64,000 bases of DNA from Sporosarcina luteola. Its GTDB lineage: Bacteria > Bacillota > Bacilli > Bacillales_A > Planococcaceae. The stretch spans positions 310,001 through 374,000 of the forward strand of contig JACHLS010000002.1 of assembly GCA_014204635.1 (NCBI GenBank), in the 5' to 3' direction. The position numbers and the translations under genes were made by a program. How positions within the stretch are numbered: the stretch's first letter is position 1; the number at the start of each line of letters is the position of its first letter. Below are positions 43,159 to 51,128 of this stretch, piece after piece. A model generated the notes under the pieces. The model was given only the letters and a program-made list of their open reading frames with translations. It made no database searches and was not told the origin of the DNA.

Positions 43159-43512
43159 TTAAAAAGAATACTGTTTTAATAGTGTTTCCAACTTCAAAGC
43201 AAGACCGATATTTCCCTTGACCTTCAATTTCCCCATCATGAAGGCAGCCGTTGAATTCAAATTGCCTGTTAACAGCTTGCGGAAATCCTTTGTGCTCATG
43301 ACAAGGGTACAATCCGTGTGATCTGGATCTTCCCATAGGATTCCGGCTTGGCCTTCTTGTAAACACAATCCGAAGGAACCGCCATCTTCTCCATTTAAAT
43401 GGAAGGCATACGACACGTTCAATGTACGGATTGGTTCAGGTTCTTCGTTTAATGTCTTATCAATAAGTCTCCAAATATCTTTCATGTCTAATGTTTCAAT
43501 ATCCAATTTCAT
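43159..43512 (-). CDS. SCP2-like sterol-carrier-fold protein
   Basis: A 117-residue cytoplasmic protein resembling the SCP-2 sterol-transfer fold: a beta-rich centre (VSYAFHLNGEDGGSFGLCL, ILWEDPDHTDCTLVMSTKDF) followed by the diagnostic helix region LLTGNLNSTAAFMMGKLKVKGN. Bacterial members bind hydrophobic molecules, with unknown physiological ligands. The start is not certain: ATG 43512 has its GGGGTGAG only 2-3 bases away, whereas a TTG at 43506 would have ideal spacing. It stands alone, upstream of the LysM-NlpC/P60 gene on the same strand. Confidence 0.8.
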   Translation of the reverse strand: MKLDIETLDMKDIWRLIDKTLNEEPEPIRTLNVSYAFHLNGEDGGSFGLCLQEGQAGILWEDPDHTDCTLVMSTKDFRKLLTGNLNSTAAFMMGKLKVKGNIGLALKLETLLKQYSF

Positions 43513-43737
43513 CTCACCCCATTCATAATGAATACCGGTTCACTTTAACATATAGTTTCCAAGTATACTAGTCCTATCCATTCCGCTGATACTATGAGAG
43601 GGACTGTAAGGTTCTTGACAAATTTATGAAAACCCTATAAGTAAGTTCCTATATTTACTAGTTGTTCATTATTATTTTAATTAAGAGGCCGATAATAATA
43701 GTAAGACTGTCTTTTATTGAAAGGGGGCCAGCGGAGG

Positions 43738-45636
43738 ATGGAACGGGCGTATGAAGAGTGGATGGCGGCTTTCAGGGAATTACGGAAACAGCAACAGTTT
43801 ATTTTTTCACACGCGAAAGAGTTAAAGTTATCCCATCAATCTTTGCGGGACATTTTAAAGGAAATGTGTAAAGGGATTGTCGATATCATGAAATGTGAAC
43901 GGGTAAGCATTTGGCTTTATGATGAAAAACACAATCGGCTGACTGCGCAACATTTCTATGACAGCTATCATTCCCATCACGATTCAGGTGAGGTGCTGGA
44001 ACGTTCAGACTATCCATCTTATTTTCATGCAATCGAGCAGGAGCGGGTTTTGGCTGTCGATGACATCAACAATGATCCATCGATGGAAGAATTGAAACTA
44101 TGGTATTTCCATCAATCCGATCCTATGGCCGGTCTGATTGATGCGACCATCCTGTTAAGCCGCGGCCTCGGGGGAGTGGTTTGTTGTGAAACGAGGAACA
44201 AACGGACATGGACTTTGCAAGATCGCATCCTCATTGCTTCGATTGCGGATATGGTATCGATCATATTCGACCGGCTGCATCGGATTGAACTTGAAGAACA
44301 TCTTCATCGGTTGGCGTACACTGATATTTTGACGGGGCTACACAATCGTCATTCCTTCGACGAGGCGGTGACTAACCAGCTGCGCAAACAAGGGACAGAG
44401 CAGCGGGGGATGTTCATCTATTTGGTGCTGGACCAATTTTCAGAGGTTCAAAGCGCCCTCGGACAAGACAGTGCCGCCCAGCTCCTTCGAATGATAGGAG
44501 AACGGGTGAGGGAACTGTTTCCTCCACCAGCTATTGCGGCCCGCTTCGCCTTTGATCATTTCCTTATCTATTCCCCATATGAAGGGCAGATCGACCAAGA
44601 GTTGCTGTTCCGGCGGATGGAGCTGATATCCAACGAACTGAGAAGGCCTTTATTCATTTCAGGACAGGAAGTGTTCATGACATTCAGTTATGGGATTTCT
44701 CTTTATCCGGATCATACGGATAATGCACAACGCGGTGTGCAGCATGCGTACATGGCACTGGAATCAGGTCGGCAGAAAACGAAACGGAGATCGCGAGGCA
44801 TATATGAACCGCATATGCAAGAATATGTCAAACAGGCGATGTTCTCGGAAATGAATTTGAGGAAAGGGCTCGATGCCCATGAATTCAAGTTGTTCTTCCA
44901 GCCGCAAGTCGATATGGATGGAATTGTGAAGGGCTGGGAAGCGTTGATTCGCTGGGATCATCCAGAGCGCGGACTGATTGCCCCGTCTGGTTTTATCGAG
45001 CTGGCAGAATCTACAGGCTTGATCATACCGATCGGTGAATGGGTCATTAAGCAAGCATTAAGACAACTTTCGGAATGGCAACGCAGGGGTCATGCATACC
45101 TGACCATGTCAGTAAACATATCGCCTCGGCATTTTTTGCATCCTAACTTTCCATTTTATATGCGTAAATGCATTGATGATTATGGTGTGGAGCCTATACA
45201 TTTTCTATTGGAAATAACTGAAAATGTGGCATTGGAAAATCATGTTGCCGTTCAGAAAAGAATTGAAATCCTCAGGGAGATGGGATTTCACATAGCGATT
45301 GATGACTTTGGGAAAGGATATTCCGCTTTCAATTATTTACAACGGTTCCCTGTCAACCAAATCAAGATTGACCGCCAATTCATCAGCGGATTGGGGAATG
45401 ATACAAAAAGCCGTTCCATCGTCGAAACTATCGTCCATTTGGCTAATATGCTTGGCTTACATACAATAGCTGAGGGGGTGGAAACGGAAGTCCAGTGGGA
45501 TATTGTAAGGGAATTGGCATGCACGGGAGCACAAGGCTTTCACTTTGCCAAACCGATGCCGGTGGAAGAGGCTGATCGACTGCTGGCAATCTCGGGAAGC
45601 AGAGTCAAGTTGCCAACTATCTACATACCAGAATGA
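43738..45636 (+). CDS. GAF-GGDEF-EAL protein, probable c-di-GMP phosphodiesterase
   Basis: A 632-residue cytoplasmic signalling protein. GAF-type sensor domain (about 25-185), GGDEF domain (about 200-360), EAL domain (about 380-620). The GGDEF active-site motif is replaced by AFDHF (residues 271-275, in RFAFDHFLIY), so it should not make c-di-GMP. The EAL domain keeps EALIRW, ITENVALE, IDDFGKGYSA and IKIDRQFI, so it should degrade c-di-GMP. ATG 43738 is chosen over a TTG 21 bases upstream, which lacks a ribosome site; AAGGGGG lies 11 bases before the ATG. The GAF ligand is unknown. It is a single gene with a terminator. Confidence 0.92.
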   Translation: MERAYEEWMAAFRELRKQQQFIFSHAKELKLSHQSLRDILKEMCKGIVDIMKCERVSIWLYDEKHNRLTAQHFYDSYHSHHDSGEVLERSDYPSYFHAIEQERVLAVDDINNDPSMEELKLWYFHQSDPMAGLIDATILLSRGLGGVVCCETRNKRTWTLQDRILIASIADMVSIIFDRLHRIELEEHLHRLAYTDILTGLHNRHSFDEAVTNQLRKQGTEQRGMFIYLVLDQFSEVQSALGQDSAAQLLRMIGERVRELFPPPAIAARFAFDHFLIYSPYEGQIDQELLFRRMELISNELRRPLFISGQEVFMTFSYGISLYPDHTDNAQRGVQHAYMALESGRQKTKRRSRGIYEPHMQEYVKQAMFSEMNLRKGLDAHEFKLFFQPQVDMDGIVKGWEALIRWDHPERGLIAPSGFIELAESTGLIIPIGEWVIKQALRQLSEWQRRGHAYLTMSVNISPRHFLHPNFPFYMRKCIDDYGVEPIHFLLEITENVALENHVAVQKRIEILREMGFHIAIDDFGKGYSAFNYLQRFPVNQIKIDRQFISGLGNDTKSRSIVETIVHLANMLGLHTIAEGVETEVQWDIVRELACTGAQGFHFAKPMPVEEADRLLAISGSRVKLPTIYIPE

Positions 45637-45643
45637 AATTGAA

Positions 45644-45680
45644 AAGTTGGAGCCGGCACATGACGGTTCCAACTTCTGTT
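45644..45680 (+). terminator. Rho-independent terminator of the EAL gene
   Basis: AAGTTGGAGCCG (45644-45655) pairs with CGGTTCCAACTT (45664-45675), then CTGTTTT. Confidence 0.78.
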
Positions 45681-45692
45681 TTAAAGGAATCT

Positions 45693-45726
45693 AAAAAGGT
45701 CCGTTCTCTGTTGGAGAAACGGACCT
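45693..45726 (-). terminator. Rho-independent terminator of the oxidase operon
   Basis: AAGGTCCGTTCTC pairs with GAGAAACGGACCTT with one bulge; on the minus strand the stem is followed by TTTTTAG, 6 bases after the stop of subunit I. Confidence 0.85.
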
Positions 45727-45731
45727 TCTTC

Positions 45732-47387
45732 TTATTGCCTTCCGATCGGCCAATCAAATGGCACGGAACCAGGAGGGGAATGCTTCAATATATCGAAGAC
45801 CGGAATTGTGTAAGCAAATAAGATAAGCGCTATCGTAATGCCGATCCATAGATACCAGTTTTCCAAAACTTTCGGTGTTGGTTCTGCATCGACTTCTTCC
45901 TCGGCAATCGGAAACTCTTCCACGCCTTTTGGAGCAAAGAAGGCAAGTTGGATGAAAATATACACCATGAGAACGATGCCGATAAAGAGAATTGTTCCGC
46001 CAATTGCTTGAGCGGCCTGATATCCGATCCAGGTCTGTACTTGTTCTCCGCCCGCATAGTTTGAGAAGTTCGAACGTCGCGGACCGCCCAATAGACCTTG
46101 GATATGCATGGCTGTCGACATGATGGTCATACCGACAGTCCAAATGATCGCTTGGATGATGCCGAGCTTATTCAATCTTGGTGTCAAGCGGCGTCCTGTT
46201 AAATGCGGCACGAGCCAATATGCAATTCCGAAATACGTAAGAATAACGGTCGTTGCAACAGTCAAGTGAAAATGACCCGTGACCCAGATCGTATTGTGGA
46301 TCAGTGAGTTCATTTGGTGGGATGCGTTGACAATCCCGCCCGCTCCTCCTGGAATGAACGCGACCATGCCAATGAACGGCGCCAGGAAACGAACGTCTTT
46401 CCAAGGTAAATGTTTGAACCAGCCGAATAACCCTTTATGTCCTTTTCGACGGCCCGTTGTTTCGAATGTCGCAAAAATCGAGAATGCTGTCATCAACGTA
46501 GGAATGACAACCATGAATGTTAGAACAACTTGAATGAATTTCCAAGTCGGATCAATCCCTGGTTCTGTCAACTGGTGATGGAAACCGACCGGTATCGAGA
46601 ACATCAATAACAAAATGAAAGACATGCGTGCTAGAGAATCGCTGAACAACTTCCCGCCAATAATTTTTGGGATAATCGCATACCATGCCATGTAAGCTGG
46701 CAGCAGCCAGAAATAAACAAGCGGATGGCCGAAATACCAGAACAATGTACGGCTGAGCAAGACATTGATCGTTTCAGCGTAGCCAAGAGACCATGGAATG
46801 AATTGGATCAATACGGAAGCTGCAACACCTAGTGATGCGATGAACCACATTGCCATATTGATGACGACCATGAAGGCGAGCAAAGGAGATTTTTGGCCTT
46901 TATTCGCTTTCTTCCAAACATATAGCTGGTGGAAATTAGTGAAGACGGCAACCCAGCTGCCGACAATCACGAGAGCTAAACCAATATAGAAAGCAGGATG
47001 AGCACGGAGTGGTGCATAGAATGTGTAAAGAACATTCGCCTGGCCAACAAGGATGGTGATGGCTGCCATGACAGTTCCCGCAAGCATGAGCCAGAAGGAC
47101 CACCAACCGGTTTTGCGTTGCTTATCGGAAATTCCAACTGTTTTTCCCATTAAAGCAAATTGGAATCCGATGATAAAGAATGTGGTAAGTACGAGACCTA
47201 GTATGACGCCGTGCACGGTGAGAATCGTATAGTAGTTAATGCCGAATGGCAATGTGAATTTTCCCGAGCGGGCGAGTGTCTGCAAGAGACCCATTAGGCC
47301 TCCGACGAGCAAGGCCGCAAATGTCACATACATGAACGACATGTACAGACGGGCATCCTTCTTAGCAATTTTTAACGGATTCATCAT
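45732..47387 (-). CDS. cbaA: ba3-type cytochrome c oxidase subunit I
   Basis: A 551-residue heme-copper oxidase subunit I of the B (ba3) family, with about 13 helices. TVHGVILGLVL holds the low-spin heme His; FWYFGHPLVYFWLLPAY holds a CuB His and the cross-linked Tyr; SIPVGFHHQLTEPG holds the two further CuB His; WVTGHFHLTVATTVIL holds the high-spin heme His and a second low-spin heme His. The glutamate of A-type oxidases in the D-channel is absent (GHPLVYFW, not GHPEVY), which marks the B family. It reduces O2 to water and pumps protons. Start ATG 47387 overlaps the stop of subunit II. Similar oxidases serve under low oxygen (family knowledge). Confidence 0.93.
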   Translation of the reverse strand: MMNPLKIAKKDARLYMSFMYVTFAALLVGGLMGLLQTLARSGKFTLPFGINYYTILTVHGVILGLVLTTFFIIGFQFALMGKTVGISDKQRKTGWWSFWLMLAGTVMAAITILVGQANVLYTFYAPLRAHPAFYIGLALVIVGSWVAVFTNFHQLYVWKKANKGQKSPLLAFMVVINMAMWFIASLGVAASVLIQFIPWSLGYAETINVLLSRTLFWYFGHPLVYFWLLPAYMAWYAIIPKIIGGKLFSDSLARMSFILLLMFSIPVGFHHQLTEPGIDPTWKFIQVVLTFMVVIPTLMTAFSIFATFETTGRRKGHKGLFGWFKHLPWKDVRFLAPFIGMVAFIPGGAGGIVNASHQMNSLIHNTIWVTGHFHLTVATTVILTYFGIAYWLVPHLTGRRLTPRLNKLGIIQAIIWTVGMTIMSTAMHIQGLLGGPRRSNFSNYAGGEQVQTWIGYQAAQAIGGTILFIGIVLMVYIFIQLAFFAPKGVEEFPIAEEEVDAEPTPKVLENWYLWIGITIALILFAYTIPVFDILKHSPPGSVPFDWPIGRQ

Positions 47388-47887
47388 TCATACACCTCCA
47401 CAGTGGCAAACATCTGATGGTGGCCGATACCGCAATATTCATTACAGACGACTGTAAATTCACCGACGTTTTTCATTTCCGTCTCTAAGCGGCTCACATG
47501 CCCAGGTTCCACCATCATATTGACATTCGTACCTGCAACTTGGAAACCGTGTACGACGTCCTTAGTTGTAATCTGAAATAAAACTGTAGAACCCTTCGGT
47601 ACTCTGATCTTTTTGACGGGCTTGCCGTCCGTGTCCGTTCCAAAATCATAGTTGAAGGCAGAAGCTACGATATTGACAATATATTTTCCTTCGGCGACTT
47701 CGCGAAGACCGAGGTTTTCGGGCTTGAATGATTCATGCGCCTCGACATTTTCTGGATCGATAATTTCAATATGGCTTTGGGGATGTGTGCCTTTCCAAAA
47801 AGCAGCAAAACCGATAATAACAAGAAAGAGTGCTAATGATCCCATCCCGAAGACGAGCCATATTTTTTCAAATTTATGCAGATGCAT
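47384..47887 (-). CDS. cbaB: ba3-type cytochrome c oxidase subunit II (CuA)
   Basis: A 167-residue subunit II: one N-terminal membrane anchor (about 10-32) and an outer cupredoxin domain. The CuA ligands are visible: His in TTKDVVHGFQVAG and CNEYCGIGHHQM with two Cys, the His and the Met. Like Thermus ba3 subunit II it has a single helix and is short. It accepts electrons from cytochrome c. ATG 47887 has AGGAGGG upstream. A tiny subunit gene precedes it by 24 bases, and it overlaps subunit I by 4 bases. Confidence 0.94.
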   Translation of the reverse strand: MHLHKFEKIWLVFGMGSLALFLVIIGFAAFWKGTHPQSHIEIIDPENVEAHESFKPENLGLREVAEGKYIVNIVASAFNYDFGTDTDGKPVKKIRVPKGSTVLFQITTKDVVHGFQVAGTNVNMMVEPGHVSRLETEMKNVGEFTVVCNEYCGIGHHQMFATVEVYE

Positions 47888-47911
47888 TGGTTTCCCTCCT
47901 GACGGGTCAGA

Positions 47912-48055
47912 CTATCGTGATAAGAATAAGTAGTAACAACCGAACCATGTTGCCAAAATGAAAACACCGAGCAGCATGACAGCAATCAAGGTTCCTTTTA
48001 AATTGATGGACGGGTTATGCTGTGGCTCCGTCTGCTGTTTTGTTGGCTTAGCCAT
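47912..48055 (-). CDS. ba3-type oxidase subunit IIa (47 aa)
   Basis: A small gene starting at ATG 48055 behind a strong GGAGGTGA. The product begins MAKPTKQQTEPQHNPSINLK and continues into one helix (about residues 20-43, GTLIAVMLLGVFILATWFG). Size, single helix, polar N-terminus and position directly before subunits II and I match subunit IIa of ba3 oxidases, which supplies the helix missing from subunit II (family knowledge). It is easily missed because of its length. Confidence 0.85.
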   Translation of the reverse strand: MAKPTKQQTEPQHNPSINLKGTLIAVMLLGVFILATWFGCYYLFLSR

Positions 48056-48361
48056 ACGTTCACCTCCCAATCGGGAATTTCTTTTGTTACTTTTATCTTA
48101 ATCACGAGAGGAAAAATGAGAATTAGGGAATTCCCTATGATTCAACTAAGCAGAACTTTGTTCACATTTTGTTCAAAGGGACTTCAATAAATCGTCATAG
48201 TTGTTTAGTAGGGAGGAAATGGTCACGTTTCAACTGCGAGGGAAAGGGAAAAGAGAATCGGACACATTGGTGAATTGGTTCAATTCGTCAATTGACCAAG
48301 TCTAGCATGGTAATTAAAATGAAAGAGCACAGAAAAATCTATAGGAAAGTCGGTTGATAGA
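48056..48361. other. Divergent intergenic region
   Basis: About 305 bases between the oxidase operon (-) and nagB (+). No extra gene is seen; promoter elements could not be placed with confidence. Confidence 0.4.
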
Positions 48362-49063
48362 ATGGGTAACATCCAATGGCTCCAAGTGGAGAACTCCGAG
48401 CAAGGGGCAGAACAAGTGTATCAAATAGTGAAACAAGAACTGGATCACAATCGGCTTCATGTCCTCGGATTAGCAACAGGAAGCACGATGATCCCCGTCT
48501 ATAAAAGGTGGACGGAATCCGACCTTGATTTCTCGGATGTGAAAACGTTCAACCTTGATGAATATGTCGGTTTGGAAGCATCCAGCCCGAATAGCTATGC
48601 GTATTTCATGAATGATCATTTATTCAATAAAAAGCAATTTAAAGAAACGAATATTCCAAATGGAACTGCTGTGGATTTAGAAGAAGAATGCAAACGCTAT
48701 GAAGCTGATTTGCAACAAAGTGGACTCGATATCCAATTATTGGGCGTAGGAGAAAACGGACACATCGCATTTAACGAACCCGGGACCTCCGTTCAATCAG
48801 TCACCCATGTGGCTCAATTGACAGAATCTACTTTGGGCGTAAATAGCCAGTACTTCGAAAACGATGAAAAAATACCGGAAACTGCAATGACGATGGGAAT
48901 CGCTTCTATTTTGAGTGCGAAACAACTAATCCTTCTGGCGTTTGGTGAAAAGAAACGGGCAGCATTGGAAAAGCTCAAAGAAGGAGAAGTAACAGCGGAA
49001 TGGCCAATTACGTATTTGCATAACCATGACAATGTTACAATTATTACAGACTTACAATTTTAA
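48362..49063 (+). CDS. nagB: Glucosamine-6-phosphate deaminase NagB
   Basis: A 233-residue sugar-phosphate isomerase/deaminase. Motifs: GLATGSTMIPVYKRW (phosphate loop), TFNLDEYVGLEASSPNSYAYFM (catalytic Asp) and LLGVGENGHIAFNEPGTS (catalytic Asn/His/Glu region). It converts glucosamine-6-phosphate to fructose-6-phosphate and ammonia, feeding amino sugars, including recycled wall GlcNAc, into glycolysis. No nagA lies beside it. Short bacterial form of normal length. AGGAAAG lies about 14 bases before the ATG. A terminator follows. Confidence 0.95.
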   Translation: MGNIQWLQVENSEQGAEQVYQIVKQELDHNRLHVLGLATGSTMIPVYKRWTESDLDFSDVKTFNLDEYVGLEASSPNSYAYFMNDHLFNKKQFKETNIPNGTAVDLEEECKRYEADLQQSGLDIQLLGVGENGHIAFNEPGTSVQSVTHVAQLTESTLGVNSQYFENDEKIPETAMTMGIASILSAKQLILLAFGEKKRAALEKLKEGEVTAEWPITYLHNHDNVTIITDLQF

Positions 49064-49078
49064 TTAACTTTAAAAAGT

Positions 49079-49107
49079 CCGCTTCCTAACAAAGGGAAGC
49101 GGTCTTT
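49079..49107 (+). terminator. Rho-independent terminator of nagB
   Basis: CCGCTTCC (49079-49086) pairs with GGGAAGCGG (49094-49102), followed by TCTTTTT. Confidence 0.87.
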
Positions 49108-49172
49108 TTGATGTGCAGACTAATTCAATACCATTTCACCTAGATGGAATCGCAATATTTTTGTCATGGGCT

Positions 49173-49189
49173 TGTTACAAAACTGTAAT
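49173..49189 (+). promoter_or_regulatory. WalR-like binding site
   Basis: TGTTAC-N5-TGTAAT fits the WalR (YycF) consensus TGTWAH-N5-TGTWAH exactly. A further TGTTAC lies at 49209-49214. The site is about 75 bases before the NlpC/P60 start codon. Confidence 0.6.
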
Positions 49190-49262
49190 GTTTACAGGAC
49201 TAAAAGCATGTTACAGTAGTTTCAGATGATTTATTCAGATAAATAAAAATTTGGGGGACAAT

Positions 49263-49757
49263 ATGAGAATACAAGCAAGCATGCAAAAGTTTTTTGCGAT
49301 TTCAGCAATGGCACTACTCTTATTTGTTGCGCCTTTCACAGATCAAGCTGAAGCGTCATCTTCTAAATCGGCTGCCATTTTAGAAACAGCTACTAGTTTG
49401 AAAGGCATCAAATATTCATATGGCGGCACAACAACAGCTGGTTTTGATTGTTCCGGCTATGTCAGCTACGTTTTCAAACAACACGGAATCAGCCTGGCAC
49501 GAACAACTTCTGGAATGTATTCTTCAGGTAGCTCTATCGATAAGGATGAACTAGTTGAAGGAGATCTGGTCTTCTTCAATACGACAGGCAAAGGTGTTTC
49601 ACATGTAGGGATTTATATTGGAGACGGTAATTTTGCACACGCCTCCACATCAAAAGGCGTACGTGTTGATGCATTGGACGACCCACACTATTGGGGCAAG
49701 CGTTACATCGGAGCGAAACGCATCTCCGAAGTCAACGAAGTTGCTTCCGCCAGTTAA
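49263..49757 (+). CDS. Secreted NlpC/P60 endopeptidase without anchoring domain
   Basis: A 164-residue exported cysteine peptidase. ATG at 49263 is chosen because GGGGGAC lies 6 bases before it; a TTG 12 bases upstream is part of that site. The signal peptide is cut near AEASSS (about 32). A single NlpC/P60 domain (about 38-155) has Cys in TTAGFDCSGYVSYVF, His in VSHVGIYIG and His in NFAHASTSKG. It is a close paralogue of the SLH peptidase at 31059-31964, including the C-terminal YWGKRYIGAKRI, but has no binding module and so is probably released or only loosely held. It has its own WalR-like box and terminator. Confidence 0.93.
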   Translation: MRIQASMQKFFAISAMALLLFVAPFTDQAEASSSKSAAILETATSLKGIKYSYGGTTTAGFDCSGYVSYVFKQHGISLARTTSGMYSSGSSIDKDELVEGDLVFFNTTGKGVSHVGIYIGDGNFAHASTSKGVRVDALDDPHYWGKRYIGAKRISEVNEVASAS

Positions 49758-49780
49758 CCATATAAGAATAACCATAACAG

Positions 49781-49811
49781 CAGCCACCCCTATTTGGGCG
49801 GCTGTTTTTTC
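49781..49811 (+). terminator. Rho-independent terminator
   Basis: CAGCC-ACCC pairs with GGGC-GGCTG, followed by seven T. Confidence 0.75.
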
Positions 49812-50188
49812 ATATTGGGAGCTGGAAAAAAAGATTCGAAGCGCTGCATGGAAAAAAGCTGTCGTTCCTGTTGTATTGAAAAATACGTATGACCGTCTAT
49901 GGTATACGCTTGTTATTTGTACAAGGTTGCTTGAAATATGGTTTATAGGGCTTGATCTGGTCCTGTTTCTCCTAGGACTAGGTCCGTCTCGTTACTTATT
50001 CCTGTCAGCTCGTATTATCGTGTTTCTTACGCAAAACTATGTCTTCATAAAAACTTGTATGTAGGGGTCAATTCCTCATGTCTCAATTGAGTCGCCCACG
50101 ATATATTCCATAGATTGTTAGCATGCTCAAGTGCATACGTTCGGCATACAGTCGTTCGACACTGTACCTCATTATGTTCGACCCCAAA
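49812..50188. other. Intergenic region, no gene seen
   Basis: About 380 bases between two terminators of convergent genes. Open frames here lack ribosome sites, and the sequence has no recognisable product or remnant. Confidence 0.45.
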
Positions 50189-50189
50189 A

Positions 50190-50222
50190 AACCACACCAA
50201 TCGTTTAGCGGTTGGTGTGGTT
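50190..50222. terminator. Bidirectional terminator, end of secA2-slaP
   Basis: AACCACACCAATCG pairs with CGGTTGGTGTGGTT; T-runs on both sides (CTTTTTT on +, TTTTT on -). Confidence 0.88.
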
Positions 50223-50231
50223 GCTTTTTTG

Positions 50232-51125
50232 TTATTGAGGGACGCGAATCGTCCAGCGGGAGAAGTCAGGTTCTTCTTTTTGGACCATTTCTTTTGGATA
50301 AATGAAAGTCCATGGTTTGGATGTGTTGGCCTTTACAGAAAGTGGTCCGAGGTTGAAGGAACCACGGGCAACGATATCGCCAGCCGCATCGACGAGTTCA
50401 AGCGGCAGTTTTTCGATGTTAATCTGCTTGGAATGGCCGTTGCGGATAAAGATGGAAGCAGCGATGCCTCCGTCTTCTTGTTTCTTCACTTGGAATCCGG
50501 CGAAGTTGACTTCACGCGGTTTCAGTTTTGGCATGTTTTCTACCACTTTAGCCAGTGCATCTTTTTGTTCTTGTGATAAGCCATCTTCCCAAGCTTGTTC
50601 CATTTCCAACTTATGCGGAACCATGGACTGGACGTTGAACGCGAGCTTCCAGTTTTCTGCTGGTAACGCCTCTGCAAAAATATTATCTTTTGTGAAAGCA
50701 AATACCCATGGGCGTGCACTGCGTCCAGGAACGTCACCAAGTTCGTTTAGATCAAATTCCTGTGATGCGAGTGTTTTCCCTTCGGCGTCTAGCAGCATAA
50801 GCTCTACAGAGCCGACTGTAATCGCCTGATCCAATGAGGAACGGAAAAACGCTTTGACAAGCCAGCTGCCGTTTGCCGGTTCCACATCGATGTCAATTCC
50901 GGAAAGTGATATCTGGTTCGGTTTCAACGGCTCCAATTCGTTTGCTAGGAACCGAAATACATATTCTTGTTCCTGTGAAAGCGACCATTGCGGATGTAGG
51001 GAGAGGGCGGTCTCCACTTCGTCCGTACTCTCGGAACGGGCAGCGCCTTCTAAAATCTCATTCGAATCGATCGTGCTGTCGGAACCTGTTTTGTCTGTTT
51101 TCTTAAATAACGAAAAGAGTTTCAT
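50232..51125 (-). CDS. slaP: Accessory Sec system S-layer assembly protein SlaP
   Basis: A 297-residue cytoplasmic protein, encoded 3 bases after secA2. It contains two copies of the SLAP module: about 40-165 (ALSLHPQWSLSQEQEYVFRF ... GRSARPWVFAFTKDNIF) and about 180-297 (QAWEDGLSQEQKDALAKVVE ... VKANTSKPWTFIYPKEMV). In B. anthracis, SlaP and SecA2 are needed for efficient secretion of the S-layer proteins. The mechanism of SlaP is poorly known. Here the pair would export some of the SLH proteins in this window or an S-layer protein encoded elsewhere (inference). ATG 51125 has GGAGG 11 bases upstream, inside the secA2 end. Confidence 0.9.
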   Translation of the reverse strand: MKLFSLFKKTDKTGSDSTIDSNEILEGAARSESTDEVETALSLHPQWSLSQEQEYVFRFLANELEPLKPNQISLSGIDIDVEPANGSWLVKAFFRSSLDQAITVGSVELMLLDAEGKTLASQEFDLNELGDVPGRSARPWVFAFTKDNIFAEALPAENWKLAFNVQSMVPHKLEMEQAWEDGLSQEQKDALAKVVENMPKLKPREVNFAGFQVKKQEDGGIAASIFIRNGHSKQINIEKLPLELVDAAGDIVARGSFNLGPLSVKANTSKPWTFIYPKEMVQKEEPDFSRWTIRVPQ

Positions 51126-51128
51126 AAT

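Noticed and set aside
49618-50064. Open frame of 148 codons overlapping the end of the NlpC/P60 gene
   Set aside because: Its first part is an off-frame reading of the peptidase gene and it crosses the terminator at 49781-49811; no start signal.
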